Translations under genes and position numbers: made by a program
Source: a virus
Length of the DNA stretch: 38,522 nt
Reading direction: 5' to 3' (one strand)
Virus record (IMG/VR): IMGVR_UViG_3300031885_000054
Coordinates: 1-38,522 of that record
The notes under the pieces: model-generated
Told to the model about the DNA's origin: nothing
Databases searched by the model: none
Seen by the model: the letters and a program-made list of their open reading frames with translations, nothing else
Shown: in pieces, positions 22,614 to 31,274 of the stretch
Numbering within the stretch: position 1 is the stretch's first letter
Layout: every line of letters starts with the position of its first letter

Positions 22614-23072
22614 ATGGATTTACGAGCGATTTTGAAAGCACTCAAAATAGGTCAATTAGTGCCTCCTCAGCTTAAAGACAACGGCGCCTTTGCAGGCAAT
22701 ACCTATATCGATACATTGGGTCTATCGGCTTTGCTGGTCCTCCTTGAGATGGGAGCGACAGATATAGCCCTGGGTTCGACTGCTATTACTACTCCTCCGT
22801 TGCTTGAGGAGTGTGATACACCCGGCGGAGCCTATACCGCAATTACCGGCGCCGCCTTGGCGGCTGTAATTGGGGCCGGCGATGATAATAAGCTCTATGG
22901 CATACATCTCAACTTGGCAAAATCGCACAAGCGATATGTCAGGATCCAGGCCCCAACTGCGGGCGACGGCACTCTTGGCGTAAATATGTCTGCGATTGCC
23001 ATTGGCTTCCCATCCGACCAGATGCCGAAGGATGCAACGGAGATGGGCCTTGCTGAGCTTATCGAGGCATAA
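22614..23072 (+). CDS. Probable head decoration or minor virion protein
   Basis: 152 residues, beta-rich. The stretch GIHLNLAKSHKRYVRIQAPT followed by GDGTLGVN and an IAIGFPSDQ-type end matches a kind of protein often found directly after the capsid gene in phages, where KRY-V and GDG/G recur. No signal peptide. The position between capsid and connector supports a head-associated role. Family name not certain. Confidence 0.6.
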   Translation: MDLRAILKALKIGQLVPPQLKDNGAFAGNTYIDTLGLSALLVLLEMGATDIALGSTAITTPPLLEECDTPGGAYTAITGAALAAVIGAGDDNKLYGIHLNLAKSHKRYVRIQAPTAGDGTLGVNMSAIAIGFPSDQMPKDATEMGLAELIEA

Positions 23073-23103
23073 CCGAATTGATTGAATTGTGAAATGCTTA
23101 TCA

Positions 23104-23135
23104 TCCACCGGCCCGCCTTTGGGCGGGCCGGTGGA
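23104..23135. other. Perfect 14-bp hairpin between head genes
   Basis: TCCACCGGCCCGCC (23104-23117) and GGCGGGCCGGTGGA (23122-23135) pair completely across a TTTG loop. This is the most stable hairpin noticed in the window. No T-run follows, so Rho-independent termination is unlikely; it may be a processing or stability element, or a palindromic repeat. Heptamers AACCACT, AACCACT, AACGATA follow at 23141-23161. Confidence 0.85.
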
Positions 23136-23176
23136 GAGTTAACCACTAACCACTAACGATAGATAAGGAGTCAACA

Positions 23177-23779
23177 ATGTGGACCTTATTCAAAAAAGTT
23201 TACTCAGGCCCTTTAGGTCTCTTCCTTGCGGGAATCAAATATGACATTCCCAAAGAAACCGCCGAGAAGCTTGGTAAGTTCTGCCAACCCGTCCCCGCCC
23301 CCTGGGATGAAAAGATTGACCACAAGGCGATTGCCTGTGCCGAGGACAAAAAGAATGCGATTATCGCCCTTGAGAGGGCGGGATATTTGCGTGGAAAAGT
23401 TTATTTGATCGCTTCCAAGGTGGCCGACCTCTCCTCCGCCTTTAAGACTGCACAGGTTGCCGATGATGAGGCCCGCAAACTGATGGATAAGGCGGCCGAA
23501 AAAAGAACGGATACCAATAAAAGTCAAAAGCATTTTGCCAGTTTGAAAAGAGGATTTCAATTCGCGGATGCCCGCCTGCAAATTGCAAGCAGCAGGTTCG
23601 CAGAATCGCAGGCCGAACATACCCTTGCCGAATTGGAGGCAGAAGATGCAGAACGAGAAGCAGCAAAACTTGCCGAAGAAGCCGGACTCGAATTCGGACC
23701 GGCAAAAAGAGTTCCGGACTCCAATGGACAAACAATATCGTCCCCGTCCGAAAAATCCGTACCAAACAAAATGAGCTGA
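23177..23779 (+). CDS. Virion-region coiled-coil protein, function unknown
   Basis: 200 residues. The N-terminus (FKKVYSGPLGLFLAGIKYDI, then ETAEKLGKFCQPVPAPWDE) resembles small phage proteins beside capsid genes. Residues about 55-175 are strongly helical and charged, likely coiled-coil, ending in Glu/Ala-rich segments and a Pro/Ser tail. A good ribosome site (ATAAGGAG) lies 7 bases upstream. It could be a scaffold-like or head-tail-region protein. No match that I can name. Confidence 0.55.
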   Translation: MWTLFKKVYSGPLGLFLAGIKYDIPKETAEKLGKFCQPVPAPWDEKIDHKAIACAEDKKNAIIALERAGYLRGKVYLIASKVADLSSAFKTAQVADDEARKLMDKAAEKRTDTNKSQKHFASLKRGFQFADARLQIASSRFAESQAEHTLAELEAEDAEREAAKLAEEAGLEFGPAKRVPDSNGQTISSPSEKSVPNKMS

Positions 23780-23827
23780 TTATCTGTGGCTTTTTAACCA
23801 CAAATTTGCACGGATGGTGTTTGAAAA

Positions 23828-26350
23828 ATGAGATATTTTATTATGATATTGCTTTTTACGAACCCTCTTTTGGCGGCGACTTATTACGTTGATGCGGCTG
23901 ACGCCAACGGCAACGACGCAAATGATGGCTCAAGCTGGGAGGAGGCGTTTGAGACGCTTGGGGCGGCTCAGGCAGTAGCCGATAACGGGGACACGGTATA
24001 TTTGAAGAATGGTAGTTACGGCAACTTCGCCGAGACCACTACCGTCCGGACTAATTGGTTGACCTATCAGGCTGCTACCGGACATACGGCGGTCGATTTC
24101 AACGCCGTTGATGTTTGGGCCTCGACTTACACAAATAAGTATTTGAAGTTTGTTGGTATAAATATCGGGCCGGGCAAAAAGACATCGAGTTACTACAACG
24201 CGGTGGGGCTAAAATTTTCAAACTACGTGACGGTTCAGGACTGCAATGTGCGGGGTAATTCGGTGATGTGGGATTATGTCCCGACTGATATAACTGGTTC
24301 GGAGCCGAACAAGACCACTTACGGGATGTATGTGCAGTTTTGCAACGATGTGAACTTCATTAACTGTCACATTTACGGAGTTGGTCAGGAGACGAGGGGA
24401 CTGCCCTGGATAGCCTGGGGCGAATATCGAAGTTTTTATTATGGGATGTATCTGCGAAACAGTGACGAGATTCTGATACAGGATTGTAATGTCGAAGGTG
24501 CGTGCCTCGGAATATATACTACGGATGTTAATATTATCCGCGTCACGGGGACGAAAGTCCATAATATATCCCACGATGCGTTTCGGCTATACGATGCCTC
24601 CAATGCGACTATTGAGGACAGTGAGTTTTATGAGATTCAAATGCCGATTTACATCACGGGCATATCCGGCATCTATGAGGATGCAAATTATGATTTATTG
24701 AAGGCATACTTTGCGAATGTTGCGGCGGAGTCATATTCGAGTGGGACAAGAACGAGAATAACTACAAACACGCCGCACGGGTTAAGCGGAGGTAATCGCA
24801 TCAGGATAACAGGAACTGTTAATTATAACGGGGATTACACTGTTTATTCGCAGGGGATAGATGCGAACCATTTTGTTATTACAAAGCCGTATATTGCGGA
24901 AACTTTCGAGACGTCCGATGCCGTGTATCTGGGCAGGTATTTGATTACTGCCGGTTCGGGGACGCCGTTTACCATAATACCGGCAACTACGACTGAAATG
25001 GCGCGCGTGACAAAAAACGGAGTGCGCTCGGCTTGGTGGTATATCAATTCGCATACCGGCAATACTCTTACTATGTCGAGTACTTTGGGCGCTGCGTTTA
25101 ACGGGGATGTAACTCTCATTGAGGTCCGCAGATGGTATCACGCGGACTGTTTGCAGGTATCTTGCAGTAATGTCTCATCGACTTATAGTCGATTCATAAA
25201 TGCAGTCATTCGGCGTAATAAGTTTCATCACTCGGACGAACAGGGGTTGTTTATACGGCTGGGGGTCGGTGGCATAGTCGAAAAAGGGGAGAACATCTTA
25301 ATTGAAAATAATCTGGTTTATGACACTCAACGGCTGCAACGCGGGGACTCTCACGGCATAACGATATATGAGTGCAACAACGTCACGATTGCAAATAATA
25401 CCGTGACGGACAATAAGATATACATCGGATACGGTATGTCCAATTATCGCGTTGCAAACAACATATCCCATTATCTGGAATTAGATGCGCATAATGGTTC
25501 TTTTCCTGTTTCCGAAGACCCTGATTATGAAGGTCGCAACATCTGCAATTCAAGGGGCGAGGACAGCGGGACTTTCAGTTGGAGCACTGATGATGTTTAT
25601 GACAACAATCAGACAGATTTCGAGGCGATATTCAAGGACTACGATACAAATGATTTCTCACTTGACCCCTGTGCCGTTCCGAGTGTCGCAATCGACAGGG
25701 CAAATGCGACTTATGCGCCGGTTGCCGATATTCTTATGGTCACAAGAGATGTCACGCCGGATATAGGTGCTTATGAATATCAATTATTTACCTTGGAATT
25801 TACTGGAACACTTTATCCCAATTCGACAGGTGATTTTGTCAAAGCAGGGATTTATGATGGTTATTCTTATTATTACAACTCTGCAAAGGGCTGGTATGAT
25901 TGGTGGGACACAGGTGATTCTGTCTGGATGGTTTCGACCGTTCTCGGTGATCACGGGGCAGAACATTGGTATTCAGCAACTTTAATATCTTTCTCATATG
26001 GAGCTGTTAATGGCGCTGATGGCACGGGTGATATGCACATGAAATTAACAGGCAATCACGCACCTGTTCTTGCCGCGATAGGAGCAAAGTCAGTTAATGA
26101 AAACCAGCCTTTGACTTTTGTTATATCCGCCACTGATGCGGATGAAGACCCGATTATATATTCTGCAAGTGGCCTGCCTTCGGGAGCGGCCTTCGATTCG
26201 GAGACAAAGACATTCACTTGGATGCCTTCTTACAGTCAGGCCGGTTCGTGGTATGTGACCTTTATGGCAGGAGATGGGACGGGTTTGCAGGATACGGAAA
26301 CTGTAACAATGACCGTCAATAACCGCCCACAAGGGCTTATCGGGAGATAG
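23828..26350 (+). CDS. Secreted-type right-handed beta-helix protein with Ig-like C-terminus
   Basis: 840 residues. A signal-peptide-like start (MRYFIMILLFTNPLLAA, cleavage probably near 16-17) is followed by TYYVDAADANGNDANDGSSW, the start of DUF1565/pectate-lyase-like beta-helix proteins common in planctomycetes. Helix rungs continue to about 640 (IEDSEF, NVTIANNTV, and similar). Residues about 650-740 are the module shared with the gene at 2890-3744. Residues about 745-835 look like a cadherin/Ig-type domain (NENQPLTFVISATDADEDP). Set between head and connector genes, it may be a depolymerase-like tailspike, but a Sec signal is unusual for a virion protein. No Shine-Dalgarno sequence seen. 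Confidence 0.7.
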   Translation: MRYFIMILLFTNPLLAATYYVDAADANGNDANDGSSWEEAFETLGAAQAVADNGDTVYLKNGSYGNFAETTTVRTNWLTYQAATGHTAVDFNAVDVWASTYTNKYLKFVGINIGPGKKTSSYYNAVGLKFSNYVTVQDCNVRGNSVMWDYVPTDITGSEPNKTTYGMYVQFCNDVNFINCHIYGVGQETRGLPWIAWGEYRSFYYGMYLRNSDEILIQDCNVEGACLGIYTTDVNIIRVTGTKVHNISHDAFRLYDASNATIEDSEFYEIQMPIYITGISGIYEDANYDLLKAYFANVAAESYSSGTRTRITTNTPHGLSGGNRIRITGTVNYNGDYTVYSQGIDANHFVITKPYIAETFETSDAVYLGRYLITAGSGTPFTIIPATTTEMARVTKNGVRSAWWYINSHTGNTLTMSSTLGAAFNGDVTLIEVRRWYHADCLQVSCSNVSSTYSRFINAVIRRNKFHHSDEQGLFIRLGVGGIVEKGENILIENNLVYDTQRLQRGDSHGITIYECNNVTIANNTVTDNKIYIGYGMSNYRVANNISHYLELDAHNGSFPVSEDPDYEGRNICNSRGEDSGTFSWSTDDVYDNNQTDFEAIFKDYDTNDFSLDPCAVPSVAIDRANATYAPVADILMVTRDVTPDIGAYEYQLFTLEFTGTLYPNSTGDFVKAGIYDGYSYYYNSAKGWYDWWDTGDSVWMVSTVLGDHGAEHWYSATLISFSYGAVNGADGTGDMHMKLTGNHAPVLAAIGAKSVNENQPLTFVISATDADEDPIIYSASGLPSGAAFDSETKTFTWMPSYSQAGSWYVTFMAGDGTGLQDTETVTMTVNNRPQGLIGR

Positions 26351-26354
26351 ACAA

Positions 26355-27602
26355 ATGAAAAAACTACTTGTTCTCTTAATCGTATTGGGTTTGGCTGGTG
26401 TTTGTTCGGCAGCACCTACTGTGTATTATGTGGATGTAACTACCGGCAGTGATAGTGATAATGGAACAACTGAAGCACTTGCATGGCAGACTTTTGACAA
26501 GGCGTGCAGGTCGGTAGGCGTCGGCACGGGTAACGGTGAAATAGTATACGTGAAAGCATCAGCACCATATACTTCTGTTGATACTAATGACTCAATCATA
26601 GACATAAATGATGCCGGTGCAATAGGTGCGCCCGTAGTTTTTATTGGGTATTTCTCGACAATCAACGATGGCGGTGTGGTTGAAGTCAATTCAGCTACAA
26701 CGACCAATGCCTATTGTGTAACCTCGAATAATTTAGGATCTCTCTATTATGTATTTGTCAATTTTCGTTTTGTAGGCGCAACCAGTGATGGCGTGCGGGC
26801 GGGTTTTACCGCCGGCGCGGATGATTATATTGCATTTGCAAACTGCAAATTCGATAACAACGGAGCCAATGGCTTTTTGGGTGACCAGAGTGTTTGCTTT
26901 GTAAATTGTCTTTTCCGGGATAATGTAACTAATGGAATCACTATGGGTGCCAGCGGAATGGTTGACTCCTGCATTTTTTACAGTAACGGGGCTGCCGGTG
27001 TTTCTAATGGGAGTTCTCCGCTTATTATAGGCAGTCTGTTTTCCGAGAACATTACAAACCAGATTATACTGACTGGCACAAGTGGTCCTGCTATTATAAC
27101 CCGCTGCACATTTGACGGCAATGATGTGGCTAATAACGATGGCATTGATTATGCGGGCAACACAGGTCAGGTGACTGTTATTACCGACTGCATTTTCTAT
27201 GACTGTGCAAAAGGCGTAAATTGCGGTTACGACAAACTTTTTAGGATTGACCGCAATAATTGTTACTATTCCTGCGGAGCGGCAAATACCTACTGGCCCG
27301 ACCCGACTGATGCCGATGCTGTGTTAAGAAATACTTTTACCGCATCAAGCGACCCGTTTGTTTCAGTGGGCAGTATAACGGCCTATGTCCTGGCGGGGAA
27401 CACTCCGAATACCGGAGCTAAATATGGCGCTTTGGATGCCGGACATTGTGCTGCTTTCTGGAGTTCTTATGCAAGCGGAACAAACCCACCGACAGGAGCT
27501 AATGCAGCGGCGGGATACAATGACATAGGTGCAAAGCAGAGGGTTGACCCTGCAGGCGGCGGTGGTGGTCAGAAGATTTTAGGTGGTGGCGTAGTTAGAT
27601 AA
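26355..27602 (+). CDS. Second signal-peptide beta-helix protein
   Basis: 415 residues. Clear signal peptide MKKLLVLLIVLGLAGVCSAA, then VYYVDVTTGSDSDNGTTEAL, the same opening as the 840-residue protein, and repeated beta-helix rungs (FANCKFDNNGANGF, CVNCLFRDNVTNGI-type, IITRCTFDGND). It ends in a Gly-rich tail GGGGGQKILGGGVVR. GGGAG lies just upstream and inside the end of the previous gene, so the two are co-translated. It lacks the shared module and the Ig-like domain. A duplicated and trimmed relative of the upstream gene is likely. The role, secreted enzyme or virion spike, is open. Confidence 0.7.
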   Translation: MKKLLVLLIVLGLAGVCSAAPTVYYVDVTTGSDSDNGTTEALAWQTFDKACRSVGVGTGNGEIVYVKASAPYTSVDTNDSIIDINDAGAIGAPVVFIGYFSTINDGGVVEVNSATTTNAYCVTSNNLGSLYYVFVNFRFVGATSDGVRAGFTAGADDYIAFANCKFDNNGANGFLGDQSVCFVNCLFRDNVTNGITMGASGMVDSCIFYSNGAAGVSNGSSPLIIGSLFSENITNQIILTGTSGPAIITRCTFDGNDVANNDGIDYAGNTGQVTVITDCIFYDCAKGVNCGYDKLFRIDRNNCYYSCGAANTYWPDPTDADAVLRNTFTASSDPFVSVGSITAYVLAGNTPNTGAKYGALDAGHCAAFWSSYASGTNPPTGANAAAGYNDIGAKQRVDPAGGGGGQKILGGGVVR

Positions 27603-27619
27603 CTTTTAGGAGTATAAAA

Positions 27620-28831
27620 ATGAAAAAGTTAATAATGCTTTTTGTGGTGTGTGTTATTGGCGGATTTATTAGTTCTGCTTTTGCCGACTATCTTGGCTCG
27701 TGGAAGATAGGGGATTATGTTCCGATTCCTGTCAGCACGCACCGTTTTACAACTGGCGGGGTCTATGCGCCTACTATTCTGACATACTCTATTTATGAGG
27801 ACGCCAATGCTGTCGGACTGGATGAAAGTGTTGATATGGTCGTAGCTTCACCCTTCGATAGTGTTGTTGGGTTTTATCTCGCTCGCAGACAACTGACTGC
27901 CGCTGCCGGATTTGAGGCAGGTAAGAATTATACCGTCTTAGTGAAGGCAACTGTCGATAGTGTTTCTGCCATTGTCTCTCATACTTTCCAGATAAATGCG
28001 GCGGTAGATGTCAATACCATTGTGGGTGAGGTGCCCGTTGATGCTACTACCAGATTCGATACTCTCGATGGTAAGGTAGATGACGTGAAAGCCGAAACCG
28101 CCCTGATATATGCTTTTGGGGCTGCACCTACCTCAACGGATATATGGATGTATGTTGATAGGCATTTGGCGGGTGACACTAACTCAACTGGTGCTTATAC
28201 GGCTGCCGTTGCTGCACAAGCGGCCGCAGAAAAGATTGATTCGGCCACAGAATTAAGGACGTTTTTATTTGGTGGGAATGTAAAGGGAGCCACTGAGCCA
28301 AATCAAACTTTAGGTATGAATTATTCTTTAGCCGCCAAGACAGCTGCGGAAAAGTTGGATACAGCCGGCGAGTTGAGAATTCTATTGACGGGAGTAAACG
28401 CCGCACTGGCGCTGCATACTGATGTGAACGATTCTGCGGCTCCTAAAGCAACGGCATTAAGTAGTGCAATTTGGACAAACACTAAAGCCGGCTATATTGA
28501 TATGAAGATTTCTGATGTTAATGGTGCCGGGGGTAGTGGAACATATATTTATGCCCTTGATACCACGGTCGCCGAAGCAAATTCCACAAATCAGTTTACC
28601 CTTACCGACGGTGTTCAAAATGATAACGCATATTTTAGCTGTCTTATTTCGGTTCGGGATACCAATGATAGTCATTACGAATTAAGGTTTATCACAAGTT
28701 ATACCGGAGCAACCCGGACCGTTATCGTTGACCTGCCATTCACCTTCACCCCGGCTGCGGGGGATGTCGTGCATATTCTTGAGACTGGTTATATTCGCGT
28801 CCCATATAAATACTGGCCGTATGGTTTTTAG
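27620..28831 (+). CDS. Virion-type structural protein with a signal peptide
   Basis: 403 residues. Signal peptide MKKLIMLFVVCVIGGFISSA, cut probably after FA. Residues about 25-135 (YLGSWKIGDYVPIPVSTHRF, then TILTYSIYEDANA, then FEAGKNYTVLVKATVD) match a beta-sandwich module very common in phage structural genes next to capsids. Then come Ala-rich helices (AAVAAQAAAEKIDSATELR repeated as SLAAKTAAEKLDTAGELR, an internal duplication) and a beta-rich end. The third consecutive gene with a Sec signal. AGGAG lies about 8 bases upstream. Probably a fibre or decoration; why it should be exported is unclear. Confidence 0.65.
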   Translation: MKKLIMLFVVCVIGGFISSAFADYLGSWKIGDYVPIPVSTHRFTTGGVYAPTILTYSIYEDANAVGLDESVDMVVASPFDSVVGFYLARRQLTAAAGFEAGKNYTVLVKATVDSVSAIVSHTFQINAAVDVNTIVGEVPVDATTRFDTLDGKVDDVKAETALIYAFGAAPTSTDIWMYVDRHLAGDTNSTGAYTAAVAAQAAAEKIDSATELRTFLFGGNVKGATEPNQTLGMNYSLAAKTAAEKLDTAGELRILLTGVNAALALHTDVNDSAAPKATALSSAIWTNTKAGYIDMKISDVNGAGGSGTYIYALDTTVAEANSTNQFTLTDGVQNDNAYFSCLISVRDTNDSHYELRFITSYTGATRTVIVDLPFTFTPAAGDVVHILETGYIRVPYKYWPYGF

Positions 28832-28854
28832 ATTTTTGACAGGTAGGTTATTTT

Positions 28855-29808
28855 ATGAGTGTAGTTGTTTCTAAAAATTTAAATGCCGTCGCGGTCACTG
28901 ATGAATTGACTGTCCTTTTAGACTGGGTCAATATCGAAAAGGTATCCGGCTTTACCATCATCGTTGAGAACACCTGCGGCGGCTCCAGTGATGATTTGAT
29001 AGACGTTCAGATTGATATTTCCTCCGATGGCGGCTTGACCTCTACTCTCGATCATCATCCCGGTGTTCCTGCCGTCCCTGTCGAAGGGGACAATGCCGTT
29101 GTAGGTGCTTTTATCGAAACGGCTGCCTATGTTCGCATCAGGGGCCTTTGCGACACAGACAAGGACACGACTGCGAAAGTGATTCTTTTGGCGGACCTTT
29201 CCACTGCCGGGCTTTGCACCCTTACGGACCTTAAAGAACGTCTGGGCATCACAGATACGACTTATGATATTGCCTTAAACCTCATCATTGACGGGGTTGG
29301 TTCTTTATTTGATAGTTATACCGGCAGGACCTTGATTGTTACTTCTGCCGATGTCACTGAGTTCTATGCCGGCTGCGGTCCTTCGTTGCAGTTGCGGCGA
29401 TTCCCTATCGTGGTTATCACGTCCATTAAGGAATCTTACGATTATGATTTTGACGATGACGACTCTCTTTTAACGGTGGATGAGGACTATCGAATTATCG
29501 CAGGCGGCAGGTTCGGCATCATTCGCCGTGTCTATTCTGATTGGCTCGATATCCCTGATTCGATCGAGGTTATTGGTCGCGGTGGTTATTGTGCTGCAGG
29601 TGTCACGCCCGGAGAGGCTGAATTTGCCCTGCCGTCTGATTTGCGCGAGGCGGCAATTGAGCAGGCGAGTTTTATATGGAAGCGAAAAGATGATTTAGGC
29701 CTGTCGGGCGTGAGCTCCGAGGGCGGCTCCATTAATAAATTTAGTGATATGGATTTGCTGCCTATGGTCAAGCGTATTCTCGATAAATATCGCCTTCCTT
29801 CTCTATAA
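28855..29808 (+). CDS. Head-tail connector protein with extra N-terminal beta domain
   Basis: 317 residues in two parts. Residues about 1-115 are a beta-sandwich (LDWVNIEKVSGFTIIVENTC, then AAYVRIRGLCDTDKDTT). From about 120, LCTLTDLKERLGI then LNLIIDGVGSLFDSYTGRTL, through EAAIEQASFIWKRKDD, is the HK97 gp6/YqbG-type connector. This connector usually stands alone at 100-200 residues, so this is a fusion. It joins the portal to the tail. AGGTAGG is a weak ribosome site upstream. Position is normal for the order connector, tail completion, tube. Confidence 0.78.
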   Translation: MSVVVSKNLNAVAVTDELTVLLDWVNIEKVSGFTIIVENTCGGSSDDLIDVQIDISSDGGLTSTLDHHPGVPAVPVEGDNAVVGAFIETAAYVRIRGLCDTDKDTTAKVILLADLSTAGLCTLTDLKERLGITDTTYDIALNLIIDGVGSLFDSYTGRTLIVTSADVTEFYAGCGPSLQLRRFPIVVITSIKESYDYDFDDDDSLLTVDEDYRIIAGGRFGIIRRVYSDWLDIPDSIEVIGRGGYCAAGVTPGEAEFALPSDLREAAIEQASFIWKRKDDLGLSGVSSEGGSINKFSDMDLLPMVKRILDKYRLPSL

Positions 29809-29930
29809 AAAGGGTTTAGTTAATCCGTGGAAATCTGTGTTAATCGGTGGTTAATAATCTATGAAATCCGTGTTAATCCGTGATTAAAAACTTGGGTGAA
29901 TTCGTTTTAATTCGCGTTCAATAACCTGAT
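29809..29930 (+). repeat. Gap filled with 10-bp phrases
   Basis: TTAATCCGTGGAAATC, GTGTTAATCGGTGGTTAA, CGTGTTAATCCGTGATTAA and a degenerate TTAATTCGCGTTCAATAA in sequence, leading almost directly to the ATG of the next gene. No Shine-Dalgarno sequence. Confidence 0.8.
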
Positions 29931-30524
29931 ATGCAAATAACAATCGATATGGGTCCTGATTTCCCGCAGACAGTTGCTGAGCTTGGCGCTATGGGTAATG
30001 CCGTTCTCTCTGCCTGTAACGAAGGCCTCGCTGAAGGCGCCCAGTATGCCGCGACTAATGTCGTCCAGAATTTCCTGACCGGCCAGTATTTGAAGGCGAG
30101 AAGTGGCCAGTTGCGGATCGCTGTTCAGGGCTGGTTAGACAAACCCTTCGATGCGATTGTAGGCGTCAGGCCCCATTCCAAAGTTGATAGATATAAATGG
30201 CTTTTGGGTGAGGAAGATATCGGCCCGATTACGCCAAAGCGTGCGAAGTTTTTGACTATTCCCATCGGCGAAAATTTGACCGCTGCGGGTGTCGCCCGGT
30301 TCAGCTCACCCCGCCAGGTCCCTGAAGGTTTTTTTGTCAGGACCGGCGGCAAACTTTTATTTGGCTTTAAGCACGGCAAAAAAGGCAAATTCCGTCCGTT
30401 ATTCGTTCTTGTTAAGTCTGTTTATGTCCAGCCGACCGGCGCTCTTATTGATGGCGTCCTGGACAGCGAGGATAAAATCGTGGGATTAATCAAATCCAAA
30501 GTCTCTGATGCAATCGGTACTTAA
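29931..30524 (+). CDS. Tail completion / HK97 gp10-like protein
   Basis: 197 residues. The order LKARSGQLRIAV, KYKWLLGEEDIGPITPKRAK-type motif (YKWLLGEEDIGPITPKRAKF), LTIPIG and RPLFVLVKSVYVQP is that of head-tail joining or tail-completion proteins of the gp10/gpG type in Mu-like siphophages. It would cap the tail tube at the neck. Start by position; no ribosome site seen. The following gene is the usual partner. Confidence 0.72.
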   Translation: MQITIDMGPDFPQTVAELGAMGNAVLSACNEGLAEGAQYAATNVVQNFLTGQYLKARSGQLRIAVQGWLDKPFDAIVGVRPHSKVDRYKWLLGEEDIGPITPKRAKFLTIPIGENLTAAGVARFSSPRQVPEGFFVRTGGKLLFGFKHGKKGKFRPLFVLVKSVYVQPTGALIDGVLDSEDKIVGLIKSKVSDAIGT

Positions 30525-30689
30525 TTTATGATTTTTAATCTCTGTGACCTCTGTGGTCTCTCCGTAAGGAGTCCTTATGACTGTGGCTAAAAAAGGGGTT
30601 TCAACTAATCTGTGTAAATCCGTGTTAATCTGTGGTTAAGAAAGGCTTTAATTTATCTGTGAAAATCCGTGTTAATCCGTGGTTAAAAC
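30525..30689 (+). repeat. Gap of phrases, with an orphan ribosome site
   Basis: CTCTGTGAC and CTCTGTGGT at 30541-30558, then GTAAGGAGTCCTTATG at about 30564-30579, a good ribosome site and ATG that open only a 20-codon frame (30577-30639) made mostly of phrase sequence. Two more 10-bp phrases follow, the last running into the ATG of the next gene. Confidence 0.75.
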
Positions 30690-31163
30690 ATGAGTAATGA
30701 TGGTGGTCTGATATCTCAACTTGAGCAGTGGTTCGCCGATACCCTTATTCCCCTCGAATCCGAGGGTAAGAAGATTTTTCGCACTGCCGATGTCTGGAAG
30801 TATCAGGTTGCCCCCGTCAAGGGCGGTATGGAATCCTTTGAGCGTTATGCTCCTTTTGCCTTTGTTAGTTTCCTATCCGCCGATGGAGCAAGGGAAGGCG
30901 ATTATGACTTGCGGCAGGTCCTCGAATTTACAATTGTCCTTGGCGTAACCAGTAAGGCCGAGGGGGTCGCTCGTTTCGGCGATGAGAGCCATCTTGGTAT
31001 CGGTAAAATCCGCGACCTTGTAATTGCCCTTTTTGACCACCAGCATCCGGGCGGCGACTTGAAGTGTGATGAGATTTATTATACAGGGGAGATTATTCTT
31101 GCGGATGCCCCCAAGGTTTTTGCCGTTCAGATGCACTTTGAAACGAGTTTTTTGACCGTATAA
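30690..31163 (+). CDS. Mu gp37-like tail protein (DUF1834-type)
   Basis: 157 residues. Order and content (LEQWFADTLIPLESEGKKIF, then FERYAPFAFVSFLSADGARE, then LEFTIVLGV, late IYYTGEIILADAPKVFAVQM) fit the tail terminator/DUF1834 type proteins that precede the tail tube gene in Mu-like phages. It would end tail-tube growth. Family assignment is by pattern and place; no catalytic residues are expected. Start ATG comes directly after a phrase repeat, no Shine-Dalgarno. Confidence 0.65.
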   Translation: MSNDGGLISQLEQWFADTLIPLESEGKKIFRTADVWKYQVAPVKGGMESFERYAPFAFVSFLSADGAREGDYDLRQVLEFTIVLGVTSKAEGVARFGDESHLGIGKIRDLVIALFDHQHPGGDLKCDEIYYTGEIILADAPKVFAVQMHFETSFLTV

Positions 31164-31274
31164 ATATCCGTGAAAATCCATGTTAATCCGTGGTTAAGGA
31201 ATTTTTGAAACAAGTTTTTTACTCTGTGTTCTCTGTGCCCCCTGTGGCCAAACAAAAATTGAAAGGAATTCTAA
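31164..31274 (+). repeat. Gap with 10-bp and 9-bp phrases
   Basis: CCGTGAAAATCCATGTTAAT with CCGTGGTTAAGG at about 31168-31199, then CTCTGTGTT, CTCTGTGCC, CCCTGTGGC at 31212-31238. AAAGGA precedes the next ATG by about 8 bases. Confidence 0.8.
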
